Shown piece by piece: positions 1 to 9,352 of a stretch of DNA of 64,000 nucleotides (positions within the stretch are counted from its first letter, which is position 1; every line of letters begins with the position of its first letter). A model generated the notes under the pieces. That model saw only the letters and a list, made by a program, of their open reading frames with translations. It ran no database searches and had not been told where the DNA came from. This stretch comes from Lachnospiraceae bacterium. GTDB taxonomy: Bacteria; Bacillota; Clostridia; Lachnospirales; Lachnospiraceae. The position numbers were made by a program, and so were the translations under genes. The DNA is taken from NCBI GenBank assembly GCA_029007885.1, contig JAQXIR010000024.1, forward strand, positions 1 to 64,000. The letters run 5' to 3'.

Positions 1-690
1 AATGAAGAAACCGTCAAGGGAGTCCAGGTAAAGAGGGGTCCCTAACTTGTTGACCGGTGCAAGTGTGATAAATGATCCGGAAAGGAATTTGCGCAGATAC
101 AGACAATTGTCCCGGATAAAGAGTCCTGTTTCACCGGATACGGGTGCTCGGTCTCTTCCGATTAAAAGAATATCACCGGCATAATAAACGGGGTGATAAT
201 CATTTGAGGAGATGCGGATACCGCAGGAGAGCTTGGAACCGAACCGCTTCCGGTATTCATCAACAGGTAAAGTCATGATGGAATAGGAATCGAGAGAAAG
301 AGAATCCACCATGCGTGTGCCTAAGGGCACAAATACCGGGATATAGTCATTACACCGGTACGGTTCACATACGGAAAGAGATTCTTCCAGTTTTGCAAGA
401 TAATTGACCATCCGCTGCGAATGTGTTCCAAAAGATGATAAAGAATCTTGTGAATTCTTTGGATGTTCCAGCAATGTATTTAGGTCCATATCAAGCGCAT
501 AGGCAATCCGAAGAATATTGCAAAGATGTGGATTCTCAATACGGTATGTAACAAGTTTTTTTACAGTATCGTAGGGCACACCGGATTCTTCTGAAAGGCG
601 CATTAAAGACCAACCGCGTTTTTGCGTTTCGCGGCATATACTCGCAACCGTCATGGAAGTAATTTCACCGGGCGTTAATGTCAGTTTCAT
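1..690 (-). CDS. XRE-type HTH transcriptional regulator with S24/LexA-like C-terminal region (3' end truncated by window edge)
   Basis: Open minus frame from ATG at 690 to the window edge (absent from ORF track because no stop): MKLTLTPGEITSMTVASICRETQKRGWSLMRLSEESGVPYDTVKKLVTYRIENPHLCNILRIAYALDMDLNTLLEHP... HTH pattern, then S24-like ...YYAGDILLIGRDRAPVSGETGLFIRDNCLYLRKF... Confidence 0.75.
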   Translation of the reverse strand, partial: MKLTLTPGEITSMTVASICRETQKRGWSLMRLSEESGVPYDTVKKLVTYRIENPHLCNILRIAYALDMDLNTLLEHPKNSQDSLSSFGTHSQRMVNYLAKLEESLSVCEPYRCNDYIPVFVPLGTRMVDSLSLDSYSIMTLPVDEYRKRFGSKLSCGIRISSNDYHPVYYAGDILLIGRDRAPVSGETGLFIRDNCLYLRKFLSGSFITLAPVNKLGTPLYLDSLDGFFI

Positions 691-733
691 AAAGGTACCT
701 CTTTCTGCTTTCAAGATGCCGTAAACATACAGC

Positions 734-749
734 GTGCCATGGGTGGCAC
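734..749. promoter_or_regulatory. Candidate operator palindrome GTGCCA-N4-TGGCAC, with an extra GTGCCA half-site at 778-783
   Basis: Exact 6-bp inverted repeat between the divergent HTH gene and the Spo0A_C-like gene. Confidence 0.45.
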
Positions 750-855
750 TAAAAACATGCAAATCATGTCAAAAATAGTGCCATTAAAGCCATTTTTAAT
801 TTGATTTAGTCTGATAAAATGAATACATATTATTAGTAAACGGGGGATTGTGTAA

Positions 856-1341
856 ATGAATGATGTCAATATTAAAATTGAAGAATGGAATGAGCCAAAT
901 CTGAAAAAACTGTTGTTTCTTTTAAAGAACAGCCAGGGGGTAAAACTGACATTATCATATGACGGGGAAAGTCAGTACAGCCGGAACACGGAAGCAAGAT
1001 TAACGGGGATTCTTGCGGGAATCGGTATTCCATCCCATCTGAAAGGGTATTCTTACATCAAAACAGCAGTCGAACTGTGTCTGAAAGACCGAAGTGAACT
1101 GGAATGTGTTACAAAACGCTTGTATCCTGAGATAGCTAAGCGGTATTCGGTAGATAGTAATCGCGTGGAACATGCAATTCGGCATGCGATTCAGACCGGC
1201 TGGAAGCAGGACAACAAAAGGATGAAAGAAGTCCTGTTCGGATATTCCGTAGGGAAAGATAAAAAACCAACCAATGCCGCATTTATTGCTACAATTACAG
1301 ACCATCTGCAACTTGACAGTGAAAAAAGAATTCCATCATAA
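856..1341 (+). CDS. Stand-alone Spo0A C-terminal (effector/DNA-binding) domain protein
   Basis: LTGILAGIGIPSHLKGYSYIKTAVELCLKD...VTKRLYPEIAKRYSVDSNRVEHAIRHAIQTGW...LFGYSVGKDKKPTNAAFIATITDHLQL resembles the Spo0A effector domain; no receiver domain; RBS-like GGGGGA upstream. Confidence 0.85.
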   Translation: MNDVNIKIEEWNEPNLKKLLFLLKNSQGVKLTLSYDGESQYSRNTEARLTGILAGIGIPSHLKGYSYIKTAVELCLKDRSELECVTKRLYPEIAKRYSVDSNRVEHAIRHAIQTGWKQDNKRMKEVLFGYSVGKDKKPTNAAFIATITDHLQLDSEKRIPS

Positions 1342-1492
1342 CAGTTCTGGACTCATATACAAATATATCCTGTTTTACGCTGTTTAGCAAGAGTAATTAA
1401 GAATTCTTCTGTTGCCTTTTGGAAAAAACTATGCTAATCTGTTGTCTGACAAGACAGGTGACATACACCTGAAAAAACAGAGAGGCAGTATT

Positions 1493-2551
1493 ATGAAAAA
1501 AATATTGAAAGAAATCTTTATTGAAGGACTCAGCGGTATGGCAAGCGGATTATTTGCAACCTTGATCATCGGTACGATTATCTGTCAGGTCGGGGCGCTG
1601 ATTCCCGGTACAATCGGCAATTTTATTGTGATTATGGGAAAGGTCGCTTCTGCGTTAACGGGAGCAGGAATCGGATGCGGTGTCGCAATGCGTTTGAAAG
1701 GAAGCCCGTTAGTTATTGTATCGGCGGCAACAGCCGGTATGACAGGTGCATTTGCATCTAAAATCATTGCGGGTGAGGTTTTGGTTGACGGTGTTATGCA
1801 TTTTGCAGGGCCGGGAGAACCGCTGGGTGCATTTTTGGCAGCAATCGTATGTATTTATGTAGGAAGACTGGTATCCGGAAAAACAAAAGTCGATATTCTG
1901 GTTACACCGTTTGTATGTATTCTTTCCGGTGGAACAGTTGGACTTTTAGCGGGTCCTACCATTTCGGGATTTATGACATGGCTTGGTTCTTTGATTAATT
2001 GGGGAACGGAACAGGCTCCGTTTTTAATGGGAATTGTGGTATCGGTTTTGATGGGAATCATCCTGACGCTTCCTATCAGTTCTGCAGCACTTGGAATTAT
2101 TCTCGGATTAAACGGAATTGCTGCGGGAGCGGCAACGGTTGGATGCTGTGCGAATATGGTTGGATTTGCGGTTGCATCTTATCGTGAGAACAAAGTAAAC
2201 GGACTTTTGGCACAAGGACTTGGCACAAGTATGCTTCAGATTGGAAATATTGTAAAAAAACCGATTATCTGGTTGCCGGCCATTATTACAAGTGCTATTT
2301 TGGGACCGGTATCCACGATGGTTTTCCATATGACAAATAATGCAACGGGTTCCGGAATGGGAACTGCCGGATTAGTCGGACAGATTAATACATTCCAGAC
2401 CATGGTAACGGAAGGAGTGGCACCGGAAGTTGTTCTTATAAAAATTCTTTTGATTCAGATTGTACTTCCGGCTGTTTTGTCACTGATTATTTCTGAGTTT
2501 ATGAGAAAAAAGAATTGGATTAAAGAGGGAGATATGAAACTGGAAGTTTAA
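1493..2551 (+). CDS. PTS_EIIC_2-like membrane protein (PTS sugar transporter subunit IIC family)
   Basis: Multi-TM, MKKILKEIFIEGLSGMASGLFATLIIGTIICQVGALIPG...; start chosen at 1493 after AGAGGCAG RBS, ORF track start is 1412. Confidence 0.7.
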   Translation: MKKILKEIFIEGLSGMASGLFATLIIGTIICQVGALIPGTIGNFIVIMGKVASALTGAGIGCGVAMRLKGSPLVIVSAATAGMTGAFASKIIAGEVLVDGVMHFAGPGEPLGAFLAAIVCIYVGRLVSGKTKVDILVTPFVCILSGGTVGLLAGPTISGFMTWLGSLINWGTEQAPFLMGIVVSVLMGIILTLPISSAALGIILGLNGIAAGAATVGCCANMVGFAVASYRENKVNGLLAQGLGTSMLQIGNIVKKPIIWLPAIITSAILGPVSTMVFHMTNNATGSGMGTAGLVGQINTFQTMVTEGVAPEVVLIKILLIQIVLPAVLSLIISEFMRKKNWIKEGDMKLEV

Positions 2552-3369
2552 TGCTTTAAATATTGATAATTCTTTTTTGTACGCCGTCTTGCGGGAAACC
2601 GGAAGGCGGCTGCTATTTTATTATAAAGATAGTAGCCGATAACACCCAGATTGCGTGTAACGATATTGCCCTGGCGGTAAACATTTGTCAGTACATCGCT
2701 GTTTACACAGGATTTACCGTTTGGACAGTTTTGAGACTGTGGACATTTACGTGTATCGCGAATCAGATGAATCAAATCGTTATTACTGTGGATGGTATGG
2801 GAAAATTCCGTAAAAGCAGTACCGATTGCATCGTAACGATGGGCATCGGAACCGGCAAAATGCGGGAGATTCCATTTTTCAGCAAGAGCACGTGCTTTTT
2901 CATTTGCAGACGGATGAACGCAGGAGTTGAAAGTTTCTACAAAATCAAAACGGTCCATCCATTCTTTATAGTGCTTTCCTGCTTTTGTATGCATCAATGC
3001 AAAGAATCCGGTGCCGTAAGGGTGTGCAGGACCTAAAATGCCGCCGAGATAATGCACGAGTTTTTCCAATTCGCTGATGGTAAGACCACGCAGTTCCAAA
3101 AGACGACAACTCACTTCATCAGGAAGAATGGCAATAAAATGACCGGCGTCAATCGTATCATACTCAATTCCTTTCAGAACGGTAAAAGGTTTGGAGGTTT
3201 TTATTCTGTCTTTTATTTCTTCCCACTTTTCAAATCCTTTATAAGAGTTATGGTCAGTGATAAGCATTCCGTCAAATCCCTGTGCAATCAGTTTTTTTAT
3301 ATAATGTTCCAAATCGACACGGGCATCGATGGAGCCTTCTTTTGTATGACAGTGCATATCAAATTTCAT
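2548..3369 (-). CDS. PHP domain-containing metal-dependent phosphoesterase
   Basis: MKFDMHCHTKEGSIDA...GMLITDHNSY...GPAHPYG...GSDAHRYDAIG PHP histidine/aspartate motifs. Confidence 0.85.
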   Translation of the reverse strand: MKFDMHCHTKEGSIDARVDLEHYIKKLIAQGFDGMLITDHNSYKGFEKWEEIKDRIKTSKPFTVLKGIEYDTIDAGHFIAILPDEVSCRLLELRGLTISELEKLVHYLGGILGPAHPYGTGFFALMHTKAGKHYKEWMDRFDFVETFNSCVHPSANEKARALAEKWNLPHFAGSDAHRYDAIGTAFTEFSHTIHSNNDLIHLIRDTRKCPQSQNCPNGKSCVNSDVLTNVYRQGNIVTRNLGVIGYYLYNKIAAAFRFPARRRTKKNYQYLKH

Positions 3370-3437
3370 GCAGTTCTCCTCCGGATTTTTACTTTTTCAG
3401 ACTCTAGTGTTTCCATTATACAATAATTTAAAAAGGA

Positions 3438-3465
3438 TTGACAGAAAAAATCGATGTATTACAAT
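3438..3465 (+). promoter_or_regulatory. Sigma-A-like promoter of the MATE gene (TTGACA-16-TACAAT)
   Basis: Direct match to -35/-10 consensus upstream of 3502. Confidence 0.55.
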
Positions 3466-3501
3466 AAAAACATTCCATGAAAAAAGGAGCGGATACAAAG
3501 G

Positions 3502-4881
3502 ATGAGCGCGCATTCTTACGAAATGGATATGTGTAACGGACCGTTACTTAAAAAAATATTGCTCTTTTCCATTCCGCTGATGTTGTCAGGAATCCTTCAA
3601 TTGCTGTTTAATGCTGCAGATATGATTGTAGCGGGCAGATTTGCGGGAAGTGTTGCACTTGCGGCGGTAGGAGCGACTGCTTCGCTAATCAACCTGCTGA
3701 TTAACGTTTTTGTCGGCCTTTCTGTAGGGGCAAACGTAGCAATCGCTCATTTTTACGGGGCGAAACAGGACGAGGACTTGCAACAGACTGTCCATACCGC
3801 AATAGCACTCAGCCTTCTTTGCGGCATCTTCTTAAGCGTTATTGGATATCTGTCTGCTTCACCGCTGTTGTCATTAATGGGAACTCCGGATGATATCCTG
3901 CCGCATTCGGTTATTTATATGAAGATTTATTTTATCGGAATGCCGGTTACACTGCTCTACAATTTCGGCAGTGCGATTTTGAGGGCAGTTGGGGATACAA
4001 AACGTCCGCTGTACTATCTTCTGGCAGCAGGGGTTATAAATCTGATTTTAAACCTGATATTTGTCATTGCCCTCCGGATGGGAGTAGCGGGAGTGGCACT
4101 TGCTACAATACTTTCTCAGACAATTTCGGCTGTTCTGATTCTTTACTGTCTGATGAAAGACAAGGGAACATGCCATTTGGAACTTCGACAATTACGATTA
4201 TATCCCGATAAAGTAATGAAAATTCTTAAGGTGGGGCTTCCGGCAGGATTTCAAGGAGCAATTTTTGCTATTTCCAATGTGCTGATTCAGTCATCGGTTA
4301 ATTCTTTTGGCTCGGTTGCAGTTGCGGGGAACACGGCAGCCTTGAGTCTGGAGGGATTTGTGTACAACTCCATGAATGCATTTCACCAGACGGCACTTAG
4401 CTTTACGGGGCAGAATATGGGGGCACGTCAGATTAACAGGGTAAAGAGAATTCTCATGATCTGTCTTATTTGTGTTACCGTAACCGGAATGGTAATGGGA
4501 CTTGGAGGACTTTTCATCGGAAAAGAGCTGCTTTCTCTTTATGCAACAGAGACAGAAGTAATCGCTTTTGGATTAAGAAGAATGAAGATTATTTTTTCTA
4601 CCTACTTTCTTTGCGGGGTTATGGACGTCATGGTAGGCAGTATCCGGGGAATGGGATATTCGGTTATGCCCATGATTGTGTCGTTACTGGGAGCGTGCGG
4701 ACTAAGAATTCTCTGGATATTTACGATTTTTTCAGGACACAGGACACCGGAAATGCTTTATCTGTCTTATCCGGTCACATGGATGATTACTTTCCTGGCC
4801 CATGTATTGTGCTTTACAATAATTGTAAAATGTTTTCCCGGTGGTGCGTCCGGCAGTAAAATTTCTGGAACGGGCCCGTAA
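3502..4881 (+). CDS. MATE family efflux transporter
   Basis: 459 aa polytopic; NGPLLKKILLFSIPLMLSGILQLLFNAADMIVAGRFAG...LAAVGATASLINLLINVFVGLSVGANV typical MATE; C-terminal residues lie in an inverted repeat. Confidence 0.93.
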   Translation: MSAHSYEMDMCNGPLLKKILLFSIPLMLSGILQLLFNAADMIVAGRFAGSVALAAVGATASLINLLINVFVGLSVGANVAIAHFYGAKQDEDLQQTVHTAIALSLLCGIFLSVIGYLSASPLLSLMGTPDDILPHSVIYMKIYFIGMPVTLLYNFGSAILRAVGDTKRPLYYLLAAGVINLILNLIFVIALRMGVAGVALATILSQTISAVLILYCLMKDKGTCHLELRQLRLYPDKVMKILKVGLPAGFQGAIFAISNVLIQSSVNSFGSVAVAGNTAALSLEGFVYNSMNAFHQTALSFTGQNMGARQINRVKRILMICLICVTVTGMVMGLGGLFIGKELLSLYATETEVIAFGLRRMKIIFSTYFLCGVMDVMVGSIRGMGYSVMPMIVSLLGACGLRILWIFTIFSGHRTPEMLYLSYPVTWMITFLAHVLCFTIIVKCFPGGASGSKISGTGP

Positions 4882-4986
4882 AAAACGTCAGCACTTGGAT
4901 TTTTCAAGCATCGCGCCGAAAAATCCTTAGTACTGTTACGTTTTTTACGGGCGAAAGCGTGCCCGAACGGAAATTTTACTGCCGGA
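4849..4986. repeat. Long imperfect inverted repeat (hairpin element 1)
   Basis: TCCGGCAGTAAAATTT (4849-4864) / AAATTTTACTGCCGGA (4971-4986); CCGTAAAAAACGT (4876-4888) / ACGTTTTTTACGG (4938-4950); GGATTTTTC (4897-4905) / GAAAAATCC (4918-4926). Confidence 0.9.
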
Positions 4987-5044
4987 TACACTTAGATAAG
5001 CATTTTGCAATTTTAAATACAGTAATAAGAAGTGAGGAGTTTCT

Positions 5045-6214
5045 ATGAAATACGATTTTGACAAAATAATTAACAGGACAAATACAAACTCGGAAAAATA
5101 TGATTTTGCGGATGAATGGGGTGTTCCGAAAGATGCCCTACCGATGTGGGTGGCGGATATGGATTTTCAGACAGCACCGTGCATCATAGAGGCGATGCAT
5201 GAAAATCTGAATCTCGGAATATTCGGATATAGCGAACCGAAAGAGGAGTACTACGATGCTCTTACAAAATGGTATCGTACTCATTTTGATTTTAACATAC
5301 AAAAGGAATGGGTTTTAAAGACACCGGGAGTCGTATTTGGAATCGCTGTTGCTTTGCGTGCGCTTACCAATCCGGGGGATGCTGTTTTGATACAACAGCC
5401 GGTTTACTATCCGTTCCGGAGTGTGATTGTCGATAATAAAAGAAAACTCGTCAACAGCCCGCTTATGAATCGAAACGGTTATTACGAAATGGATTTTACG
5501 GATTTGGAAGAAAAAATAGTAAAGAACAACGTAAAGCTCTTTATCCTTTGCAGTCCGCATAATCCTGTCGGACGTGTCTGGAAGGAAGAAGAACTAAAGC
5601 GGGTATTGGAAATCTGTAAAAAACACAGTGTATTTATTATCAGTGATGAAATTCATGCGGATTTTACCTACCCGGGACATCCGCATACAGTCTTCGGGAA
5701 AATTGCGGGAGACTATTTAGAGCAAGTCATTATCTGTACCTCTCCCAGCAAAACGTTTAACCTTGCGGGACTTCAAATTTCCAATATTGTGATACCAAGC
5801 GAATCTGTGCGCAGGAAGTGTAAGGAGGAAATGAAGGCAGTTGCTTATGACGAAGTTGGGATGCTTGCTATTACAGCATGCCGCGCTGCGTATGAAAACG
5901 GCGGAGAATGGCTTGAGGAACTTCTGGTTTATTTACAGGGAAATGTTGACTATGTAAGGAATTTCTTAAAGGAAAACCTGCCCAAAGTAAAACTGATAGA
6001 GCCGGAGGGAACATATCTTGTGTGGCTGGATTTTACCGCCTATGGACTGACTGCCAAAGAACTGGATCATAAGATGTTAAATGAGGCAAAATTGTGGCTG
6101 GATGCAGGAAATATTTTCGGTAAAGAAGGTGCAGGCTATGAACGTGTAAATATTGCCTGTCCGAGAAGCGTACTAAAAGAAGCATTGGAGCGTATGAAAA
6201 AAGCATTTGCATAG
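5045..6214 (+). CDS. MalY/PatB family PLP-dependent aminotransferase / cystathionine beta-lyase
   Basis: NRTNTNSEKYDFADEWGVPKDALPMWVADMDFQTAPCI...LCSPHNPVGRVW...SDEIHADF...SPSKTFNLAGLQ. Confidence 0.9.
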   Translation: MKYDFDKIINRTNTNSEKYDFADEWGVPKDALPMWVADMDFQTAPCIIEAMHENLNLGIFGYSEPKEEYYDALTKWYRTHFDFNIQKEWVLKTPGVVFGIAVALRALTNPGDAVLIQQPVYYPFRSVIVDNKRKLVNSPLMNRNGYYEMDFTDLEEKIVKNNVKLFILCSPHNPVGRVWKEEELKRVLEICKKHSVFIISDEIHADFTYPGHPHTVFGKIAGDYLEQVIICTSPSKTFNLAGLQISNIVIPSESVRRKCKEEMKAVAYDEVGMLAITACRAAYENGGEWLEELLVYLQGNVDYVRNFLKENLPKVKLIEPEGTYLVWLDFTAYGLTAKELDHKMLNEAKLWLDAGNIFGKEGAGYERVNIACPRSVLKEALERMKKAFA

Positions 6215-6220
6215 AATAAA

Positions 6221-6249
6221 AAAGAGGATATCCGTCGGATATCCTCTTT
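6221..6249. terminator. Bidirectional intrinsic terminator
   Basis: AAAGAGGATATCC gtc GGATATCCTCTTT, 13-bp perfect stem between convergent genes. Confidence 0.85.
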
Positions 6250-6261
6250 GCTTTTGTAGTC

Positions 6262-6903
6262 TTATTCAACAGTGTCTACTACAACATCTTCAGCCGGTGC
6301 AGCTGCAACAGGCTGATTTTTAATTCTGTGATAGAAGTTTGTAATAGTTAACTGCATATAAGGAATTACATAAATGTAAGCAATACCGAATGTAACAACA
6401 CCTAATAAAGCCCAAAGAATAAAGGATAACTGTAATACGAAAAGATCCATTTTGTGACCGTCCATGATGGCCTTACTTTCATTTAACGCTTCCTTTGCAG
6501 TCATATCCGGATTTTCTGCCAGGATATAAAAAGACATGGAATAAGAAAGTCCTTTGATAATACCCGGAATAACCAGCAATAAAGACCATAAGAAAGTAAA
6601 TACTGCAATTAAGATATTCAGGATAACTGCAGGCCCAAACTGTTTAAAACCGTCGAAAATAGTTGCAACCTGAGGTTTCTCACCGTATGTAGTATTCAGG
6701 TATACTTTGATTAATCCTAAGGAAATCGGTGCTGTGATTAATAAACTTGCAATAGTTGAAACAAACGGAATCGGAATAAGGGCTGTTGCGAAACCTACAC
6801 CTAAACCAATCAATGAAACTACCAGTCCACAAAGGAATAACATTCCTAAGTTTCCCTTTAACTGCTCTTTTGCCTGTTGCTTGAGTTCTGCTCTTGTAAA
6901 CAT
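6262..6903 (-). CDS. DUF975 family membrane protein
   Basis: MFTRAELKQQAKEQLKGNLGMLFLCGLVVSLIG... characteristic DUF975 N-terminus. Confidence 0.85.
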   Translation of the reverse strand: MFTRAELKQQAKEQLKGNLGMLFLCGLVVSLIGLGVGFATALIPIPFVSTIASLLITAPISLGLIKVYLNTTYGEKPQVATIFDGFKQFGPAVILNILIAVFTFLWSLLLVIPGIIKGLSYSMSFYILAENPDMTAKEALNESKAIMDGHKMDLFVLQLSFILWALLGVVTFGIAYIYVIPYMQLTITNFYHRIKNQPVAAAPAEDVVVDTVE

Positions 6904-7056
6904 AAAATTCTCCCCTCTAAAGTTAGTTTCTTTTTGATTATTGCATGTGGTGCGAATTTTGTCAATTCCCTCTTTACAAACGAGTATCTTTTGATATACA
7001 CTTAGAACACCTACCTTTTGTGAATTTCATAAATGAAAAACCACAGGAGGTAATTT

Positions 7057-9255
7057 ATGTCTTTTTTTCAGAAACACATACCTTATAACAGATATTCCGT
7101 AATTTGTACGGGAATTGCAGTTCTATTTCTGATGCTTCTTCCTTTTTTCCCGGTAAGGGCACAGGAATCCGTAACATCTCAGGAACAATCCCTGATAATC
7201 AGCAAAAGTATTACCCATAAACATACCGGTGACAAGAACAACGGCGGAGGCTGCTATGGAAAACGATGCAGCAAAACAGAAACGGTAGAAGTTCCATGCG
7301 GAGGAACGATGGTATACAATCCGGCAACCGACAGTACCGGCTGTGACAGGTGCGGAGCCGGATATAACGGAGACCAGTCAGGCAGAGAATGTTGGACAAC
7401 GTATGAGGAGACACGAAGTTATACGTATTAAGAAATGGATTGCGGGAAAAGTACTTCAACGGAAGTCGGCAAACTGTCGGTTGTAAAAAGTACGGACGAA
7501 TGGACGAAAGAGTTGACGCTTACCGCTTCCTACGAAGTAACAAAGGGAATGCGTGTCAAAGAAAATCCGTACATCTGGAACGGACAGGAGAGTAATAATC
7601 CGGTTTTTGGGGTAACACAGAATGGGCAATATACGCTACGGCTGAATGCCGATGCAAATTCCGATACTGCTAAGGCAACGATTACAGTGAATGTAGAAAA
7701 CATTGATGTGACACCACCCAAAATCGGAGCATACGAATTGTCTCCGCAAGGTTGGACAAAGGATGGAGTAACCGTATCTCTTACAGATGTAACGGATTTG
7801 CAGCCGTCCGGAACAGGAGGCAGCGGACTTGGAGAAACACCGTATTCTTACGATGGTGGGAAAACATGGTGCAAGGAAGAGAAACACCTTTATCGGGAAA
7901 ATGGGACATATCAGATTTGTGTCAGGGACTGTCTGGATAATGAATCTTCCGTAGAAGTTGTGACTCGTTCAATTGATACCACAGGACCTGTCATTGAAAG
8001 TATGGAGTATGACCATGCAAGGAATATTGCGGCGACAACACTTACGATAACGGCAAAAGATGTGCAGAAAGACGGAAGTGAAGGAGTCGGCCTTCACGAA
8101 AAGGCATATTCCTATGATAATGGAAAGACATGGACTGCCAAAAGTGTATATCCGGTAAAGCAAAGCGGCAGTGTACAGGTAGCGGTTCGGGATAAATTGG
8201 GAAATGTTACATATGCAAGTGAAAACATAACCAATATTGATTCTAACGGACCGAAAGTATGGCACATACTTGTTCCGGATTATTGGACAAATCAACCGGT
8301 TACGGCCTGCTTTTTTGCAAAAGACGAACAGCCTGACGGAAGTGAAGGAGTCGGACTGGCAGCAAATTGTTTTTCCTTTGATGATGGTAATTCATGGCAG
8401 GAAGAAGGAGAGCGGGTGATGACGGAGAACGGAAGCGTTCGGGTATTTGTCAGGGATTTGTTTGGCAATCGGACTGTCTATGAAATTCCGATTAACAATA
8501 TCGATAAAAAGGCACCTTCTGCAAAATTAAGTTATGTAAACAACGGAAATGAGGCAGAACCGCAGATCTGTCTTGTTGCGGAAGGATATGATGGGGAATC
8601 GGGATTACATAAAGCACCTTATTCCTGGGACGGCGGAAAAACATTTACCGATAAGAATACCTGCCCGATACAGGAAAACGGCGTGTATACGGTGGTAGTA
8701 AGAGATCAGGCAGGAAATATTGCATCGGCGGAAGCAGAGATTACGCTGTTTGGGAACAAAAAGAAAATATCCATTGGGAAAAAGCCGGAGGATACACCAT
8801 CCGAAAAGAAAGAGACAAAAAAAGCAACGATAAAAAAGACAACAGTTAAAAAAGTCCCGGTTCTGGCAGCGAAAGAAGAACCCAAGCAGACAGAAGCAAT
8901 CTCTTCGGACGGGAAAAACGGATGGTGGATTGCGCTTGCGGTATGTATTCTTCTTTGTATTATTCTTCTGCTTTTGGCATTGGCGGTTTACTACCGTATG
9001 ATTATTGTGTATGTGCGGACACAGGCAAATTCTTTTGCTTTCCGGGGCATCGTATGGATACGGCGCAGGGAAGAGCGATATGAGGCTGTTTTCAAAGAAT
9101 CTCTTTTGGAAAAGTGCAGTACGACACATTTTAAATTCTGCCCATCGTATCTGTTTTTGTGGTTCCATAAAGGAGAAGATATCTGCTTTTTATTCCCGGA
9201 TAAAAAATGTGTAACGATGCAGGCGCAAAAAGAGATGGAAACAGTTTTATTGTAA
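7057..9255 (+). pseudogene. Secreted/membrane-anchored Ig-like repeat protein interrupted by one in-frame TAA at 7429-7431 (ORFs 7057..7431 and 7435..9255)
   Basis: Both ORFs are in the same frame, separated only by TAA GAA. First encodes signal peptide and Cys-rich region; second has four repeats with YSYDGGKTW...ENGxYxxxVRDxxGN, a TM helix and a cytoplasmic tail; no RBS before 7435. Confidence 0.65.
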
Positions 9256-9281
9256 AATAGGAAATTTCATATTATAATCAA

Positions 9282-9306
9282 GGGAATAACAGAAACTGTT
9301 ATTCCC
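9282..9306. repeat. Perfect 11-bp inverted repeat, hairpin without T-tract
   Basis: GGGAATAACAG aaa CTGTTATTCCC between the Ig-like gene and hisC. Confidence 0.6.
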
Positions 9307-9352
9307 TAATACATCAGAGATGTTCAGGAATTTAGTTGGAATGGAGAAAGCA

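Noticed and set aside
4767-4991. 74-aa minus ORF spanning hairpin element 1
   Set aside because: Coding appearance arises from the palindrome; no homology pattern or RBS, so treated as repeat rather than gene.
8605-9168. 187-aa minus-strand ORF antisense to the Ig-like gene
   Set aside because: Shadow ORF over a coherent repeat/TM-coding frame; no RBS or recognisable domain.
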